From: an uncultured Bacteroidales bacterium
GTDB taxonomy: Bacteria; Bacteroidota; Bacteroidia; Bacteroidales; F082
Length of the DNA stretch: 34,773 nt
Direction of reading: 5' to 3'
Assembly (NCBI GenBank): GCA_947304185.1
Contig: CAMZAM010000021.1
Coordinates: forward strand, 1-34,773
Shown piece after piece: positions 23,777-31,322 of this stretch. Each line of letters opens with the position of its first letter. Position 1 is the first letter of the stretch. The notes beneath the pieces were generated by a model. That model had not been told where the DNA came from, ran no database searches, and saw only the letters and a list, made by a program, of their open reading frames with translations. Position numbers and translations under genes: made by a program.

Positions 23777-24850
23777 ATGAGAAAATTAGACTGGTATATC
23801 TTCAAAAAGTTCATTGGCACATTCTTCTTTGCCATCAGTCTGCTCATTGTGGTGGTGATAGTGTTTGACGTATCGGAAAACGTTGACAGTTTCATCAAAA
23901 ACAACGCCTCGCTCTATGAGGTGGTGTTTCATTATTACATTCCGTTTATCCCTTATTTTATTAACCTTTTCATATATCTGTTCACCTTCATCTCGGTGAT
24001 TTTCTTCACTTCGAAGATGGCTGGGCACACCGAGATTATCGCAATCCTCAGCAGCGGCGTCAGTTTCAGAAGGTTTTTATGGCCTTATATGATGGCGGCC
24101 TTGCTACTTGCCGGTGGCTCGTTCTATCTCGGTAACTTCTTGATACCCAGGATGGATACGGTGCGCCGCACGTTCAAGAACACCTATATGGAAAACCTGA
24201 TGAAGAGCTCGGGACAGAATATTCATGTGCAGATTGAGAAGGGCGTTTACGCGTATATGGCTAACTACGACATGAAACGCGCGACGGGATATAAATTCAC
24301 TTTGGAAAGGTTTGATAATCATACACTTGAGTATAAGTTGAGTGCCGATAAGATTGTCTACGACACTGTCAAGGATAACTGGCATATCTACAATTACATA
24401 GAATATGATTTCATTCCTGAGGAAAAACTCTCGCGAGGCAAGATTATCGATACTGTCTTGCCGATGAAACCCTCTGATTTTTATTTCGTTAAGGAAGATT
24501 TCGAGGAGATGAACCTCATCGAGCTGAACAACTATATCCATGCGCAGCGCGAGAAGGGAGCCGACAACATCCTGCCTTACGAGATTGAGAAACACAAACG
24601 TCTGGCATCGCCTGCCGCCATTATCATTTTGACGATTATCGGGGCATCGCTGTCGAGTCGAAAGACGAGGGGAGGAATGGGAATCAACCTCGGAATAGGC
24701 ATCACCATCACCTTCGCCTACATCTTATTCCTCGAGTTTTTCAGGGTGTTCGCCATCTCGGGCGTCATCTCGCCATTCTTCGCCGGCTGGCTGCCTAACA
24801 TCATTTTTGCCACCATCGGAATCTACTTCCTGGCAAAAGCTCCAAAATAA
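23777..24850 (+). CDS. LptF/LptG family permease (YjgP/YjgQ)
   Basis: Membrane component of the LptBFG transporter that extracts lipopolysaccharide from the inner membrane and pushes it toward the outer membrane. The N-terminal KLDWYIFKKFIGTFFFA, a pair of early membrane helices, FFTSKMAGHTEIIAILSSGV, a periplasmic beta-jellyroll (about residues 140-260) and C-terminal helices starting RLASPAAIIILTIIGASLSS are the family layout. The 357-residue length is normal. I use the ATG at 23777 rather than the TTG at 23762. Whether it acts as LptF or LptG cannot be decided from sequence alone. Confidence 0.9.
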   Translation: MRKLDWYIFKKFIGTFFFAISLLIVVVIVFDVSENVDSFIKNNASLYEVVFHYYIPFIPYFINLFIYLFTFISVIFFTSKMAGHTEIIAILSSGVSFRRFLWPYMMAALLLAGGSFYLGNFLIPRMDTVRRTFKNTYMENLMKSSGQNIHVQIEKGVYAYMANYDMKRATGYKFTLERFDNHTLEYKLSADKIVYDTVKDNWHIYNYIEYDFIPEEKLSRGKIIDTVLPMKPSDFYFVKEDFEEMNLIELNNYIHAQREKGADNILPYEIEKHKRLASPAAIIILTIIGASLSSRKTRGGMGINLGIGITITFAYILFLEFFRVFAISGVISPFFAGWLPNIIFATIGIYFLAKAPK

Positions 24851-24887
24851 TTTTTTTAAAAAAATGTAAAAATATCAAATTTATTTG

Positions 24888-24895
24888 TATTTTTG
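24888..24895 (+). promoter_or_regulatory. -7 box TATTTTTG of the structured RNA
   Basis: An exact TAnnTTTG match, placing transcription start at about 24902, where the first predicted helix of the RNA begins. Confidence 0.6.
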
Positions 24896-24901
24896 CAGCC
24901 G

Positions 24902-25191
24902 TCAATCACCGACGCCCTGTAAGACTGGGCAGGGTGGGCGACAAACATAATGAGAAAGACGTTGTTCTAACGTTTTATCTGCGGCTTGTAGAATCTAGCA
25001 AATTCAAATCTCTCGCACGATAAGGCAATAGATGACGTCCACTGGGTTTTGTACTATATTAGTGTGTCACAACGACACATCTCTAATATATACAATTCTG
25101 CGTGGGCATCGGTGTTGCTTATCCTCGAGAGATGGGCATGCTAGAGCCTTACAAGCGGGATAGGCAAAGAGCAGATTCCCGCGCTTTTTTT
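24902..25191 (+). ncRNA. Structured RNA of unknown class, ~290 nt
   Basis: No ORF fits this stretch, but it has a promoter box, strong folding and a terminator. Helices visible by eye: CACCGACGCCC (24907-24917) with GGGCATCGGTG (25104-25114); a perfect ATCTCTCG (25008-25015) with CGAGAGAT (25126-25133) that crosses the first and so forms a pseudoknot; a local hairpin AAGACGTT/AACGTTTT; and a long hairpin at 25049-25095. GCTTATCC (25117-25124) can pair with GGATAGGC (25158-25165), which overlaps the terminator stem, so two states are possible. It lacks the conserved cores of tmRNA, RNase P RNA and SRP RNA as I know them. It may act in trans, or as a leader controlling the two genes that follow. 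Confidence 0.65.
25155..25191 (+). terminator. Terminator of the structured RNA
   Basis: GCGGGA (25155-25160) pairs with TCCCGC (25177-25182) and is followed by GCTTTTTTT. The 5' arm can also pair with an upstream segment (25117-25124). Confidence 0.7.
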
Positions 25192-25273
25192 ATTATGTAA
25201 ATTCCAAATCGATTAACAAATTATTCATTGCGTTTAGGGAATCGGCGCAACAACCTTAAATAACTAAAACGTA

Positions 25274-25564
25274 ATGAAAAAACGAAAGTTGAAAGTACTT
25301 TTACTTTCACTGATGATGGCAATAGGTCTGATGTTGCCATCGACGGGCCATGCCCAAAACGACCAATTCTTCAAGAACGGCGAGGATTTTTACAACAACC
25401 GTGCCGAGGCAGGGGGTAACATTACCAACCAAACCTTCGGTAGCAACGGCTACAATCTCACCAACCAAACCTTCGGACAAGATCCCGCTCCATTGGGCAG
25501 CGGCCTTCTGATAATGATGATGGCCGGCTTGGGCTATGCCATTGTTAAAAAACAAGAGAGGTAA
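25274..25564 (+). CDS. Small secreted protein with sorting-signal-like C-terminus, 96 residues
   Basis: The signal peptide (KVLLLSLMMAIGLMLPSTGHAQ) is followed by about 40 polar residues with two copies of TNQTFG (NITNQTFGSNGYNLTNQTFG); the copies also share a 17-base DNA repeat. The C-terminus has three parts: PAPLGSG, a hydrophobic stretch (LLIMMMAGLGYAIV) and a basic tail (KKQER). This layout is like C-terminal signals recognised by exosortases or sortases, although no known subtype motif is exact. I do not recognise the protein. It lies 83 bases after the structured RNA and 34 bases before the variable lipoprotein gene, so the three may be one unit. The strong coding character and conserved layout make it a real gene. 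Confidence 0.75.
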   Translation: MKKRKLKVLLLSLMMAIGLMLPSTGHAQNDQFFKNGEDFYNNRAEAGGNITNQTFGSNGYNLTNQTFGQDPAPLGSGLLIMMMAGLGYAIVKKQER

Positions 25565-25598
25565 TAATAGAAATCAACAAACAAATAACTAATAAAAA

Positions 25599-27008
25599 AT
25601 GAAAAAATCAATAACTTTAATAGTGGCATTGGCGATGATACTCGGAATGAGCCAGTGCAAAAAGAAAATCGAAACAGTAACAGCCAACGAAATGGACGGG
25701 GGCGTGTTTATCACCCTCGACCTTAACGGAGGCGAGAAACATATTGTTAACCCGGCCACAGGCACTGTCGACTACACCGACGGCGACGTGATTTACGTTG
25801 GTAACGACGGTAAGTATTGCGGCACACTCACACGCACTGATGGACAGTTCAGCGGAACCATCTACCCGACAAGCACCGACGACTATCTGCACTTCTATTT
25901 CGTTGGAGGAAGCACTCCGAGCGCTACTCCGGAGGCTGGAACGACAGAGTCGTTTACAGTTAATATCAGTGACCAAAGCAGCAACCTCCCGGTGCTGTCG
26001 TACGCAAAGTCGACTATATTATACACTGAGGGAGTGACTGCCTACGAAAGTTTCCTTCTCAACAAGTGCGCCCTGGTTAACATCACACTCACTGAAGGCA
26101 CTACTAACGCTGTGACAATTAACAATATGCTGACCGTAGCCACTATCGATTTCGCCACACCTGGCATCACCCCTGCAGCTACCACAGGCAATATCACACT
26201 TTATTCAGTAAGCACGACTTCAAAGTGGGCTATCCTTCTTCCGACAGCAGCAACAAACACAAATGTTACAATAGGTGGCAATGACTACGATGTTACAGTT
26301 CCTGCGATAACAGCCAACGGCTATCTCCATGATGAAACTGCAATTGTAGTTGACAACACTGCTGTCGACTATGTGTTCTCAGTTAGCTCAACCCAAACTG
26401 TGCATTTCTCACCAGGTAACCTGCAATATGCAAACCAAGGCTGGCGTTTTGCCGAACATCAGTACGATGCAATAGGCTCATGGAACACCAGCAACTGGGT
26501 CGATCTCTTCGGCTGGGGCACATGGGGCGAAGACAAGAACCCATTGAACACATCACAAATTGTTACTAATTATCTATGGAGTTCAGACTTCGAAGGAACG
26601 ATAATTAATAACAGCGAAACTGGCTGGTTTACTCTTTCAGATGAACAGTGGCAGTACATTCTTGGCCACAGCACCTATGGTATGGCCACAGTCAATGGCG
26701 TTCATGGCATTGTCATTCTTCCTGACGGATCCTCATTAACTGTTGACACCACTCACGACGGTTGGGGTGATAATACATATACAGCCGAAGTTTGGGCTGC
26801 TGATATGGAATCTCAGGGCGCGGTGTTCTTGCCGGCTGCGGGCAGCCGCCGCGGGTCGAGTGTCAGCAGTGTTGGCAGCAACGGCTACTACTGGTCGAGT
26901 ACTCCTAGAGATGCGAACAACGCGGGGTACGTGGGCTTCAACGAGGGCGTAGCGGGCGTGTACGGCACCAACCGCTGCAACGGCTATAGCGTGCGCCTCG
27001 TTCGCTAG
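25599..27008 (+). CDS. Lipoprotein with fimbrillin-like and C-type-lectin-like domains
   Basis: A signal peptide ends in GMSQC (lipidated Cys20) followed by KKK, typical of Bacteroidales surface lipoproteins. Residues ~30-250 resemble the fimbrillin-like beta-sandwich found in adhesins (VDYTDGDVIYVGNDGKYCGT, DDYLHFYFVGG, LPVLSYAKSTIL). From about residue 260 to the end is a domain of the FGE/C-type-lectin fold found in Fibrobacter-type paralogous proteins and in targets of diversity-generating retroelements: VHFSPGNLQYANQGWRFAE, WVDLFGWGTWGED, LSDEQWQYIL, VFLPAAGSRRGSS, SNGYYWSSTP and the ending GYSVRLVR. The last 62 codons (26820-27005) are GC-rich (68% over 26941-27000 against 40% over 26581-26640), with many NNC codons at the expected variable positions. 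The role is probably adhesion or ligand binding at the cell surface. Confidence 0.85.
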   Translation: MKKSITLIVALAMILGMSQCKKKIETVTANEMDGGVFITLDLNGGEKHIVNPATGTVDYTDGDVIYVGNDGKYCGTLTRTDGQFSGTIYPTSTDDYLHFYFVGGSTPSATPEAGTTESFTVNISDQSSNLPVLSYAKSTILYTEGVTAYESFLLNKCALVNITLTEGTTNAVTINNMLTVATIDFATPGITPAATTGNITLYSVSTTSKWAILLPTAATNTNVTIGGNDYDVTVPAITANGYLHDETAIVVDNTAVDYVFSVSSTQTVHFSPGNLQYANQGWRFAEHQYDAIGSWNTSNWVDLFGWGTWGEDKNPLNTSQIVTNYLWSSDFEGTIINNSETGWFTLSDEQWQYILGHSTYGMATVNGVHGIVILPDGSSLTVDTTHDGWGDNTYTAEVWAADMESQGAVFLPAAGSRRGSSVSSVGSNGYYWSSTPRDANNAGYVGFNEGVAGVYGTNRCNGYSVRLVR

Positions 27009-27059
27009 TTTTATAAAGATATAAGACACATCATTGTGTAATTAGTTATGTTTATTGTT

Positions 27060-27091
27060 GCCAGGGCGCCGTAAGGCGCCCTGGCTTTTTT
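27060..27091 (+). terminator. Terminator after the variable lipoprotein gene
   Basis: A perfect 11-bp stem (GCCAGGGCGCC, loop GTAA, GGCGCCCTGGC) is followed by TTTTTTAT. Its short 4-base loop and position also recall the hairpin found downstream of DGR variable repeats, but the T-run favours a terminator. Confidence 0.88.
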
Positions 27092-27248
27092 ATACGCCGA
27101 AATTGTAATAAAATCTTTACATTTCTTTCATTTTTATGCAATTTATGTTAAAAATCACTTTCGGCATGCAAAAAGTGACATCGCTTTGATTTTTATTAAA
27201 AATTCCGTATATAACTTTGCCATGTTAAACTTTTAAAATATTTAGAAT
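27092..27248. other. AT-rich spacer with a promoter box
   Basis: Between the terminator and the KilA-N relic I see only a TAACTTTG box at 27212-27219, which would have driven that relic, and a weak inverted pair (GCCGAAA/TTTCGGC). No other gene or RNA is apparent. Confidence 0.45.
27212..27219 (+). promoter_or_regulatory. -7 box TAACTTTG upstream of the KilA-N relic
   Basis: An exact TAnnTTTG match, 29 bases before the ATG of the pseudogene at 27249; the promoter seems to have outlived the gene. Confidence 0.45.
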
Positions 27249-27422
27249 ATGGCAAAAATAACAGTTAAAGACACCGATGTTACAGTGTTGAAAATTCATT
27301 TACAATGAGTCCCTTACGGTGGATAGAAACAACTAATGCTACTTGAAAAACTGAACCAGATCGCCATTCATCAAATGACGATTCTAGAAGGATCAGGGAA
27401 TAGAATTATTAAGAGCCATTAG
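27249..27422 (+). pseudogene. Collapsed KilA-N domain gene
   Basis: Three pieces of the KilA-N (phage antirepressor-like DNA-binding) family are visible in order, separated by deletions and frameshifts. ATG at 27249 starts MAKITVKDTDVTVLKI, the family N-terminus. From about 27296, FTMSPLRWIETTNA corresponds to the middle FTxSPQKWIExTNA motif. From about 27339, LLEKLNQIAIHQMTILEG corresponds to the C-terminal helix, ending in TAG at 27420-27422. A normal gene of this type is several times longer than these 174 bases. KilA-N genes move with phages and other mobile elements, so this marks past mobile DNA beside the variable lipoprotein. Confidence 0.75.
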
Positions 27423-27550
27423 ATTTCACAGACGTCGCTCTGCGGCGCGGTGGGCTCGGCCCGAATCGCAGGGCAACGGCAGTAAAAATTTTTGCGTTTT
27501 TTTCTCTCCATTTCATTTTTTTCGTATTTTAGCGAAAAATTTGGAGTACT
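27423..27550. other. GC-rich patch and leader before the deoxynucleoside kinase gene
   Basis: After the KilA-N relic, about 60 bases (27427-27482) are strikingly GC-rich in an AT-rich setting and contain a GGGC-TCG-GCCC hairpin. An AT-rich leader with a near-promoter TATTTTAG and GGAG before the ATG at 27551 follows. The patch could be the end of the same lost mobile segment. Confidence 0.35.
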
Positions 27551-28162
27551 ATGCATATCGCTATAGCTGGAAATATCGGCTCTGGTAAGACGACGTTAAC
27601 TCGTTTATTATCAAAGCATTTCGGATGGAAGCCTCATTTCGAGGAAGTCGATAACAATCCGTATCTGGAGAGTTTTTACGAAGATATGAAACGCTGGTCG
27701 TTCAATCTGCAGATCTATTTCCTGAACAGCCGTTTCCGTCAGGTGATGGACATCCGCAAGAGCGGCGATGACATCATCCAGGATCGCACCATCTACGAGG
27801 ACGCCTACATCTTTGCGGCTAACCTCTACGACATGGGCCTCATGGAGACTCGCGACTACCAGAACTATCAGGATCTGTTCGAGCTGATGAGCTCCTTCCT
27901 ACAAGCCCCGGACCTTCTGATATATCTGCGCGCCAGCGTGCCGACACTCGTCCGCCAGATTCAGAAACGTAACCGCGACTACGAACAGTCGATACGTCTC
28001 GACTACCTCAAGGCTCTGAACAAACGCTACGAGAGCTGGATCGCCAACTATAACAAGGGTAAGCTCCTCATCATAGAGAGCGACAATATCGACCTCGAGA
28101 AGCCTGAGGACCTGAGCACAGTAATCGAACAAATCAACGGATCACTTAACGGATTGTTCTGA
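27551..28162 (+). CDS. Deoxynucleoside kinase
   Basis: This enzyme phosphorylates deoxynucleosides (deoxyadenosine/deoxyguanosine type) for the salvage of DNA precursors. A P-loop (GNIGSGKTT, residues 7-15), the substrate-site FEEVDNNPYLESFYED, the DRTIYEDAYIFA motif with catalytic acidic and arginine residues, and the lid region QIQKRNRDYEQSI define the dNK family. The 203-residue length is normal. Which deoxynucleoside is preferred is not certain. The ATG at 27551 is preceded by GGAG at a Shine-Dalgarno-like distance, rare in this window. It starts an operon with kdsB two bases downstream. Confidence 0.93.
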   Translation: MHIAIAGNIGSGKTTLTRLLSKHFGWKPHFEEVDNNPYLESFYEDMKRWSFNLQIYFLNSRFRQVMDIRKSGDDIIQDRTIYEDAYIFAANLYDMGLMETRDYQNYQDLFELMSSFLQAPDLLIYLRASVPTLVRQIQKRNRDYEQSIRLDYLKALNKRYESWIANYNKGKLLIIESDNIDLEKPEDLSTVIEQINGSLNGLF

Positions 28163-28164
28163 TT

Positions 28165-28890
28165 ATGAAGATATTAGGTATCATCCCGGCACGATACGGC
28201 TCGACACGTTTCGAAGGCAAGCCTCTTGCTCTCATCAACGGCAAGATGATGATTCAGCGTGTGTATGAGCAGGCGAAGAAAGCTGATAAACTCGCGGAAG
28301 TGGTAGTGGCTACTGACGATGAGCGTATCTACGACGCTGTGCTAGGCTTCGGCGGCAAGGCCGTGATGACATCGAAAAACCATAAAAGCGGCACCGACCG
28401 TTGCTGCGAGGTGGTGGATAAGATTGGCAAAGGATTCGATGCGGTGATAAACATCCAAGGCGATGAACCATATATCAACCCATTGCAAATCAATCAGATA
28501 GCTGAGCTGATATCGGATAAGGACACGCCTCTGGCATCGCTGTGTAAGCCTATCCACGACGAAGACGAGCTGAAGAGTCCTAACGCGGTTAAGGTGGTGT
28601 TCGACAAAAACGGTAAGGCATTGTATTTCAGTCGGTTTGCCATCCCGTATCTGAGAAATCAGGTGGAGCGCACGTTTTACAAGCACATCGGCATCTACGC
28701 ATACAAATGCGATGTGTTGAAGCAGGTGGCAGCACTTCCACAGTCGGGACTGGAGCTGGCAGAGTCGCTGGAGCAGCTGCGCTGGCTCGAAAACGGCTAC
28801 ACCGTCCGCATGGGAGAGACGGAGTTTGAGAGTTTTTCGGTCGACGTGCCGGAAGACATTGTGAAAATTGAAAAAATATTCAAAGAATGA
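28165..28890 (+). CDS. kdsB: 3-deoxy-manno-octulosonate cytidylyltransferase (CMP-Kdo synthase)
   Basis: KdsB activates Kdo with CTP to make CMP-Kdo for lipid A core assembly in the cytoplasm. The nucleotide-binding start IPARYGSTRFEGKPLALI, then EVVVATDDERIYDAV, GTDRCCEV, VINIQGDEPYINPLQI and YKHIGIYAYKCDVL are the family blocks, and the 241-residue length is normal. The stop overlaps the start of the next gene (ATGA), so translation is coupled. Together with the LptF/LptG permease at 23777 it shows that the cell makes Kdo-containing lipopolysaccharide. Confidence 0.96.
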   Translation: MKILGIIPARYGSTRFEGKPLALINGKMMIQRVYEQAKKADKLAEVVVATDDERIYDAVLGFGGKAVMTSKNHKSGTDRCCEVVDKIGKGFDAVINIQGDEPYINPLQINQIAELISDKDTPLASLCKPIHDEDELKSPNAVKVVFDKNGKALYFSRFAIPYLRNQVERTFYKHIGIYAYKCDVLKQVAALPQSGLELAESLEQLRWLENGYTVRMGETEFESFSVDVPEDIVKIEKIFKE

Positions 28891-29933
28891 TAATAAAATC
28901 TATAACTGAGTTACTTTTAGACCACGATTGCGTCATTGTGCCTGAGTTCGGAGCCTTCATCTCGAAGGAGACTCCAGCGATGCTCGACTACGTAACCCAT
29001 CGTCTGACGCCGCCGTCGAAGGAGGTGCGTTTCAACGGACAGCTGATCACCGACGACGGTATGCTCATCGGCTATGTCGCGAAACAGCAAGGCATCAGCA
29101 TGACGGAAGCGGCGAAGCAGGTACACGACTTTGCCATGCGGAGTTTGGCGGTCGTTGAGGCCAGCGGAGTGCTTCGTCTCGACGGCATGGGCGTGCTGAG
29201 CCGCGTGACAGATCGCGACTATGTGTTCCAACTTGACGAAGAACTGAATCTTTTTGGCGACGCCTTCGGTCTCACACCGTTGAAGGCACAGCCTATATAC
29301 AGAAGAGAGACATATAAGCAGATAGAGGGTCTGACCGTCCATGACGAGGTTGAAGAAGATATGCCGCATCACGTGAACCGCTACAACTACAAGTGGTTCC
29401 GCGCGGCAGCATATTCGATGATGATAGCCATGGTGCTCGTGCTGTTGGGCTGGGGCGCCGACATGAGCGACTCTAACTTCGCATCGTGGAACCCGTTCTT
29501 CTATTCGTCACCTAACGAATTTATTGTCAAGCATTTCAACAACAGCATGGAAACCCGTGAGTTTGTTGAGATTGCCAAGCTCCCGATGCTTGAGCTTAAA
29601 GCGCCTGTCTTTAAAAAAGACATTTACAATCTCGCACCTCGCGATTTTGAGGTTGTGAAGCCTGCTGAAGTGAAGCCTGCCGAAGTGAAGCCCGCCGATG
29701 TCAACTCCTATTATATTATAGGTGCGTCGTTGCGTACCGAGGCCGACGGCGAGCGTTGCGCGAAGAACTTCCAGAAACAAGGCTTTGAAGGTGCCGTGGC
29801 ACTCCCGATGAACGACAAAGGCAACGTGCGCGTGGCTTACGAGTTGGTGATAGGACGCGAAGCCGCCCTGAGACGTCTGGAGATTATCAAGACCGAATAT
29901 AACGAAGCCGCCTGGCTGTTACGTAAGAAATAA
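28887..29933 (+). CDS. HU-like (CCDC81 type) domain protein with membrane helix and SPOR domain
   Basis: A 348-residue inner-membrane protein of a type common in Bacteroidetes. The N-terminal ~130 residues form an HU-related CCDC81-type domain (ITELLLDHDCVIVPEFGAFI, SKEVRFNGQLITDDGMLIGY). A membrane helix lies at about 172-190 (AYSMMIAMVLVLLGWGA). A short repeat VKPAEVKPAEVKPADV (about 257-272) is followed by a C-terminal SPOR domain (SYYIIGASLRTEADGERCAK, VRVAYELVIGREAALRRL), which binds denuded peptidoglycan at division sites. It probably links the envelope to cell division. It overlaps kdsB by 4 bases and is followed by trmB after 5 bases. Confidence 0.88.
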   Translation: MIIKSITELLLDHDCVIVPEFGAFISKETPAMLDYVTHRLTPPSKEVRFNGQLITDDGMLIGYVAKQQGISMTEAAKQVHDFAMRSLAVVEASGVLRLDGMGVLSRVTDRDYVFQLDEELNLFGDAFGLTPLKAQPIYRRETYKQIEGLTVHDEVEEDMPHHVNRYNYKWFRAAAYSMMIAMVLVLLGWGADMSDSNFASWNPFFYSSPNEFIVKHFNNSMETREFVEIAKLPMLELKAPVFKKDIYNLAPRDFEVVKPAEVKPAEVKPADVNSYYIIGASLRTEADGERCAKNFQKQGFEGAVALPMNDKGNVRVAYELVIGREAALRRLEIIKTEYNEAAWLLRKK

Positions 29934-29938
29934 AAGTC

Positions 29939-30601
29939 GTGGGAAAGAAGAATAAACTCGAGCGTTTCGCCGAATGCAAGACCTTCGAAAACCTATTCGA
30001 ATATTCATTTGAGCGTATCAAGGAGGAGGGATTTCCTCTGAAAGGACGCTGGCATGAGTTTTTCGGTAACGACAACCCGATAGTTTTGGAGCTCGGCTGC
30101 GGCAAGGGCGAGTACACCATAGGTCTTGCCAAGGCGCATCCCGACATTAATTATATAGGTGTCGATATCAAAGGCGCGAGGATGTGGGTCGGACTGAAAC
30201 AAGGCATAGCTGAAGGCCTGAAAAACGTGGCGTTTGTGCGTACCCGCATCGAGCTGATAGAGCATTTCTTCGGCGAGAACGAGGTCGATGAGATTTGGAT
30301 CACCTTCCCCGATCCACAGATACTAAAAGCCCGCAAGCGTCTCACAGCGCCTGTGTATCTCGAGCGTTATAAGACTTTCTTGAAAAAAGACAGCTATATC
30401 AACCTGAAAACCGACAGCGACATTCTTTACGACTTCACCCTCGAGGTGGTGAAAGAGGCCGGTTATCCTATAGTTTACAACTATACCGACCTTTATGCCA
30501 ACGACGACGAGCTCGAAGTCAAGACGATTCGAACCTACTATGAGTCGATGTGGCTGAAGCAGGGCTTGTCGATAAAATATCTGAAATTCAAAGTAAAATA
30601 A
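29939..30601 (+). CDS. trmB: tRNA (guanine-N7-)-methyltransferase TrmB
   Basis: TrmB methylates guanine-46 in the variable loop of tRNA using S-adenosylmethionine. The SAM-binding motif VLELGCGKGEYTIGLA (about residues 49-64), NYIGVDIKGARMW, and the RNA-side WITFPDPQILKARKRL with TDSDILYDFTLEV are typical; the 220-residue length is normal. The start is a GTG at 29939 (GTG GGA AAG AAG); the family sequence begins right there and no ATG is near. It is the last gene of the dNK-kdsB-HU/SPOR series and converges with pcm. Confidence 0.94.
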   Translation: MGKKNKLERFAECKTFENLFEYSFERIKEEGFPLKGRWHEFFGNDNPIVLELGCGKGEYTIGLAKAHPDINYIGVDIKGARMWVGLKQGIAEGLKNVAFVRTRIELIEHFFGENEVDEIWITFPDPQILKARKRLTAPVYLERYKTFLKKDSYINLKTDSDILYDFTLEVVKEAGYPIVYNYTDLYANDDELEVKTIRTYYESMWLKQGLSIKYLKFKVK

Positions 30602-30604
30602 GGT

Positions 30605-31264
30605 CTAGTCGCGACCTGTCCCTTTTAACATTGGCACAAAACGGCAGTCACCGAACTCCTCGCGGAGCATGGTGCCGTCGGCTTGTTTTGTCAACCGCAG
30701 CATGATTTGTTTTGTGGCATCACTCTCATCGTTGAGCGGGATTACCATGATTCCGCCTGTTTTTAATTGATCCACAAGGGCTTGCGGTATCTCGGGAGCC
30801 GCTGCGGTAATCAGCACCCTGTCGAAAGGAGCGAAGGTAGGCAGACCTCTGTTGCCGTCGCCGAGGAAAGTCTTGATATTATAAGGAAACTCCGCCAAGA
30901 ATGGCTTCGTCTTAAGATAAAGATTACGTTGCCGCTCGATGGTGAACACCTTAGCGCCCATCTCCGCCAAAACGCAGGCCTGATAGCCCGAACCAGTACC
31001 GATTTCAAGCACTTTCATGCCTTTCGTCACCTGCAGAAGCTGGCTCTGCATCGCCACGGTGAAGGGCTGCGAGATGGTCTGTCCCGAGCCGATAGGGAAG
31101 GCCTTGTCCTGATAGGCGAACTCCACAAACGACGAGTCGAGGAACACATGACGGGGCACCGTGGCGATGGCGTCAAGCACACGATTGTCCGTAATGCCTT
31201 TATCCTTAAGCACTTGCACTAGCTGTTGGCGCATACCTTTGTGGCGATAACTGTCTTCCTGCAT
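30605..31264 (-). CDS. pcm: Protein-L-isoaspartate O-methyltransferase
   Basis: PCMT starts the repair of isoaspartyl residues in aged proteins by methylating them with S-adenosylmethionine. Family blocks are VLDAIATVPRHVFLDSSFVE, AYQDKAFPIGSGQTISQPF, the SAM motif VLEIGTGSGYQACVLAEMG, and RVLITAAAPEIPQALVDQL. The 219-residue length is normal. Its promoter (TAATTTTG at 31282-31289, minus) is back to back with that of the oxidoreductase at 31323. The 3' end converges with trmB after 3 bases, leaving no visible terminator. Confidence 0.95.
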   Translation of the reverse strand: MQEDSYRHKGMRQQLVQVLKDKGITDNRVLDAIATVPRHVFLDSSFVEFAYQDKAFPIGSGQTISQPFTVAMQSQLLQVTKGMKVLEIGTGSGYQACVLAEMGAKVFTIERQRNLYLKTKPFLAEFPYNIKTFLGDGNRGLPTFAPFDRVLITAAAPEIPQALVDQLKTGGIMVIPLNDESDATKQIMLRLTKQADGTMLREEFGDCRFVPMLKGTGRD

Positions 31265-31281
31265 CGTTAAAAATTATGTTA

Positions 31282-31289
31282 CAAAATTA
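31282..31289 (-). promoter_or_regulatory. -7 box TAATTTTG of pcm
   Basis: An exact minus-strand match, 17 bases upstream of the ATG at 31264. Confidence 0.55.
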
Positions 31290-31300
31290 CAAAAATTCCG

Positions 31301-31308
31301 TATATTTG
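31301..31308 (+). promoter_or_regulatory. -7 box TATATTTG of the oxidoreductase gene
   Basis: An exact match, 14 bases upstream of the ATG at 31323. Confidence 0.55.
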
Positions 31309-31322
31309 CAAAAATTTTTGCT

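Noticed and set aside
24902..25191. tmRNA, RNase P RNA or SRP RNA
   Set aside because: No tRNA-like ends or tag frame, no GAGGAAAGUCC-type RNase P core and no SRP apical loop were found.
27060..27091. Hairpin as the DGR homing hairpin
   Set aside because: It has a T-run and lies ~55 bases past the end of the variable region, so a plain terminator is more likely; kept only as a note.
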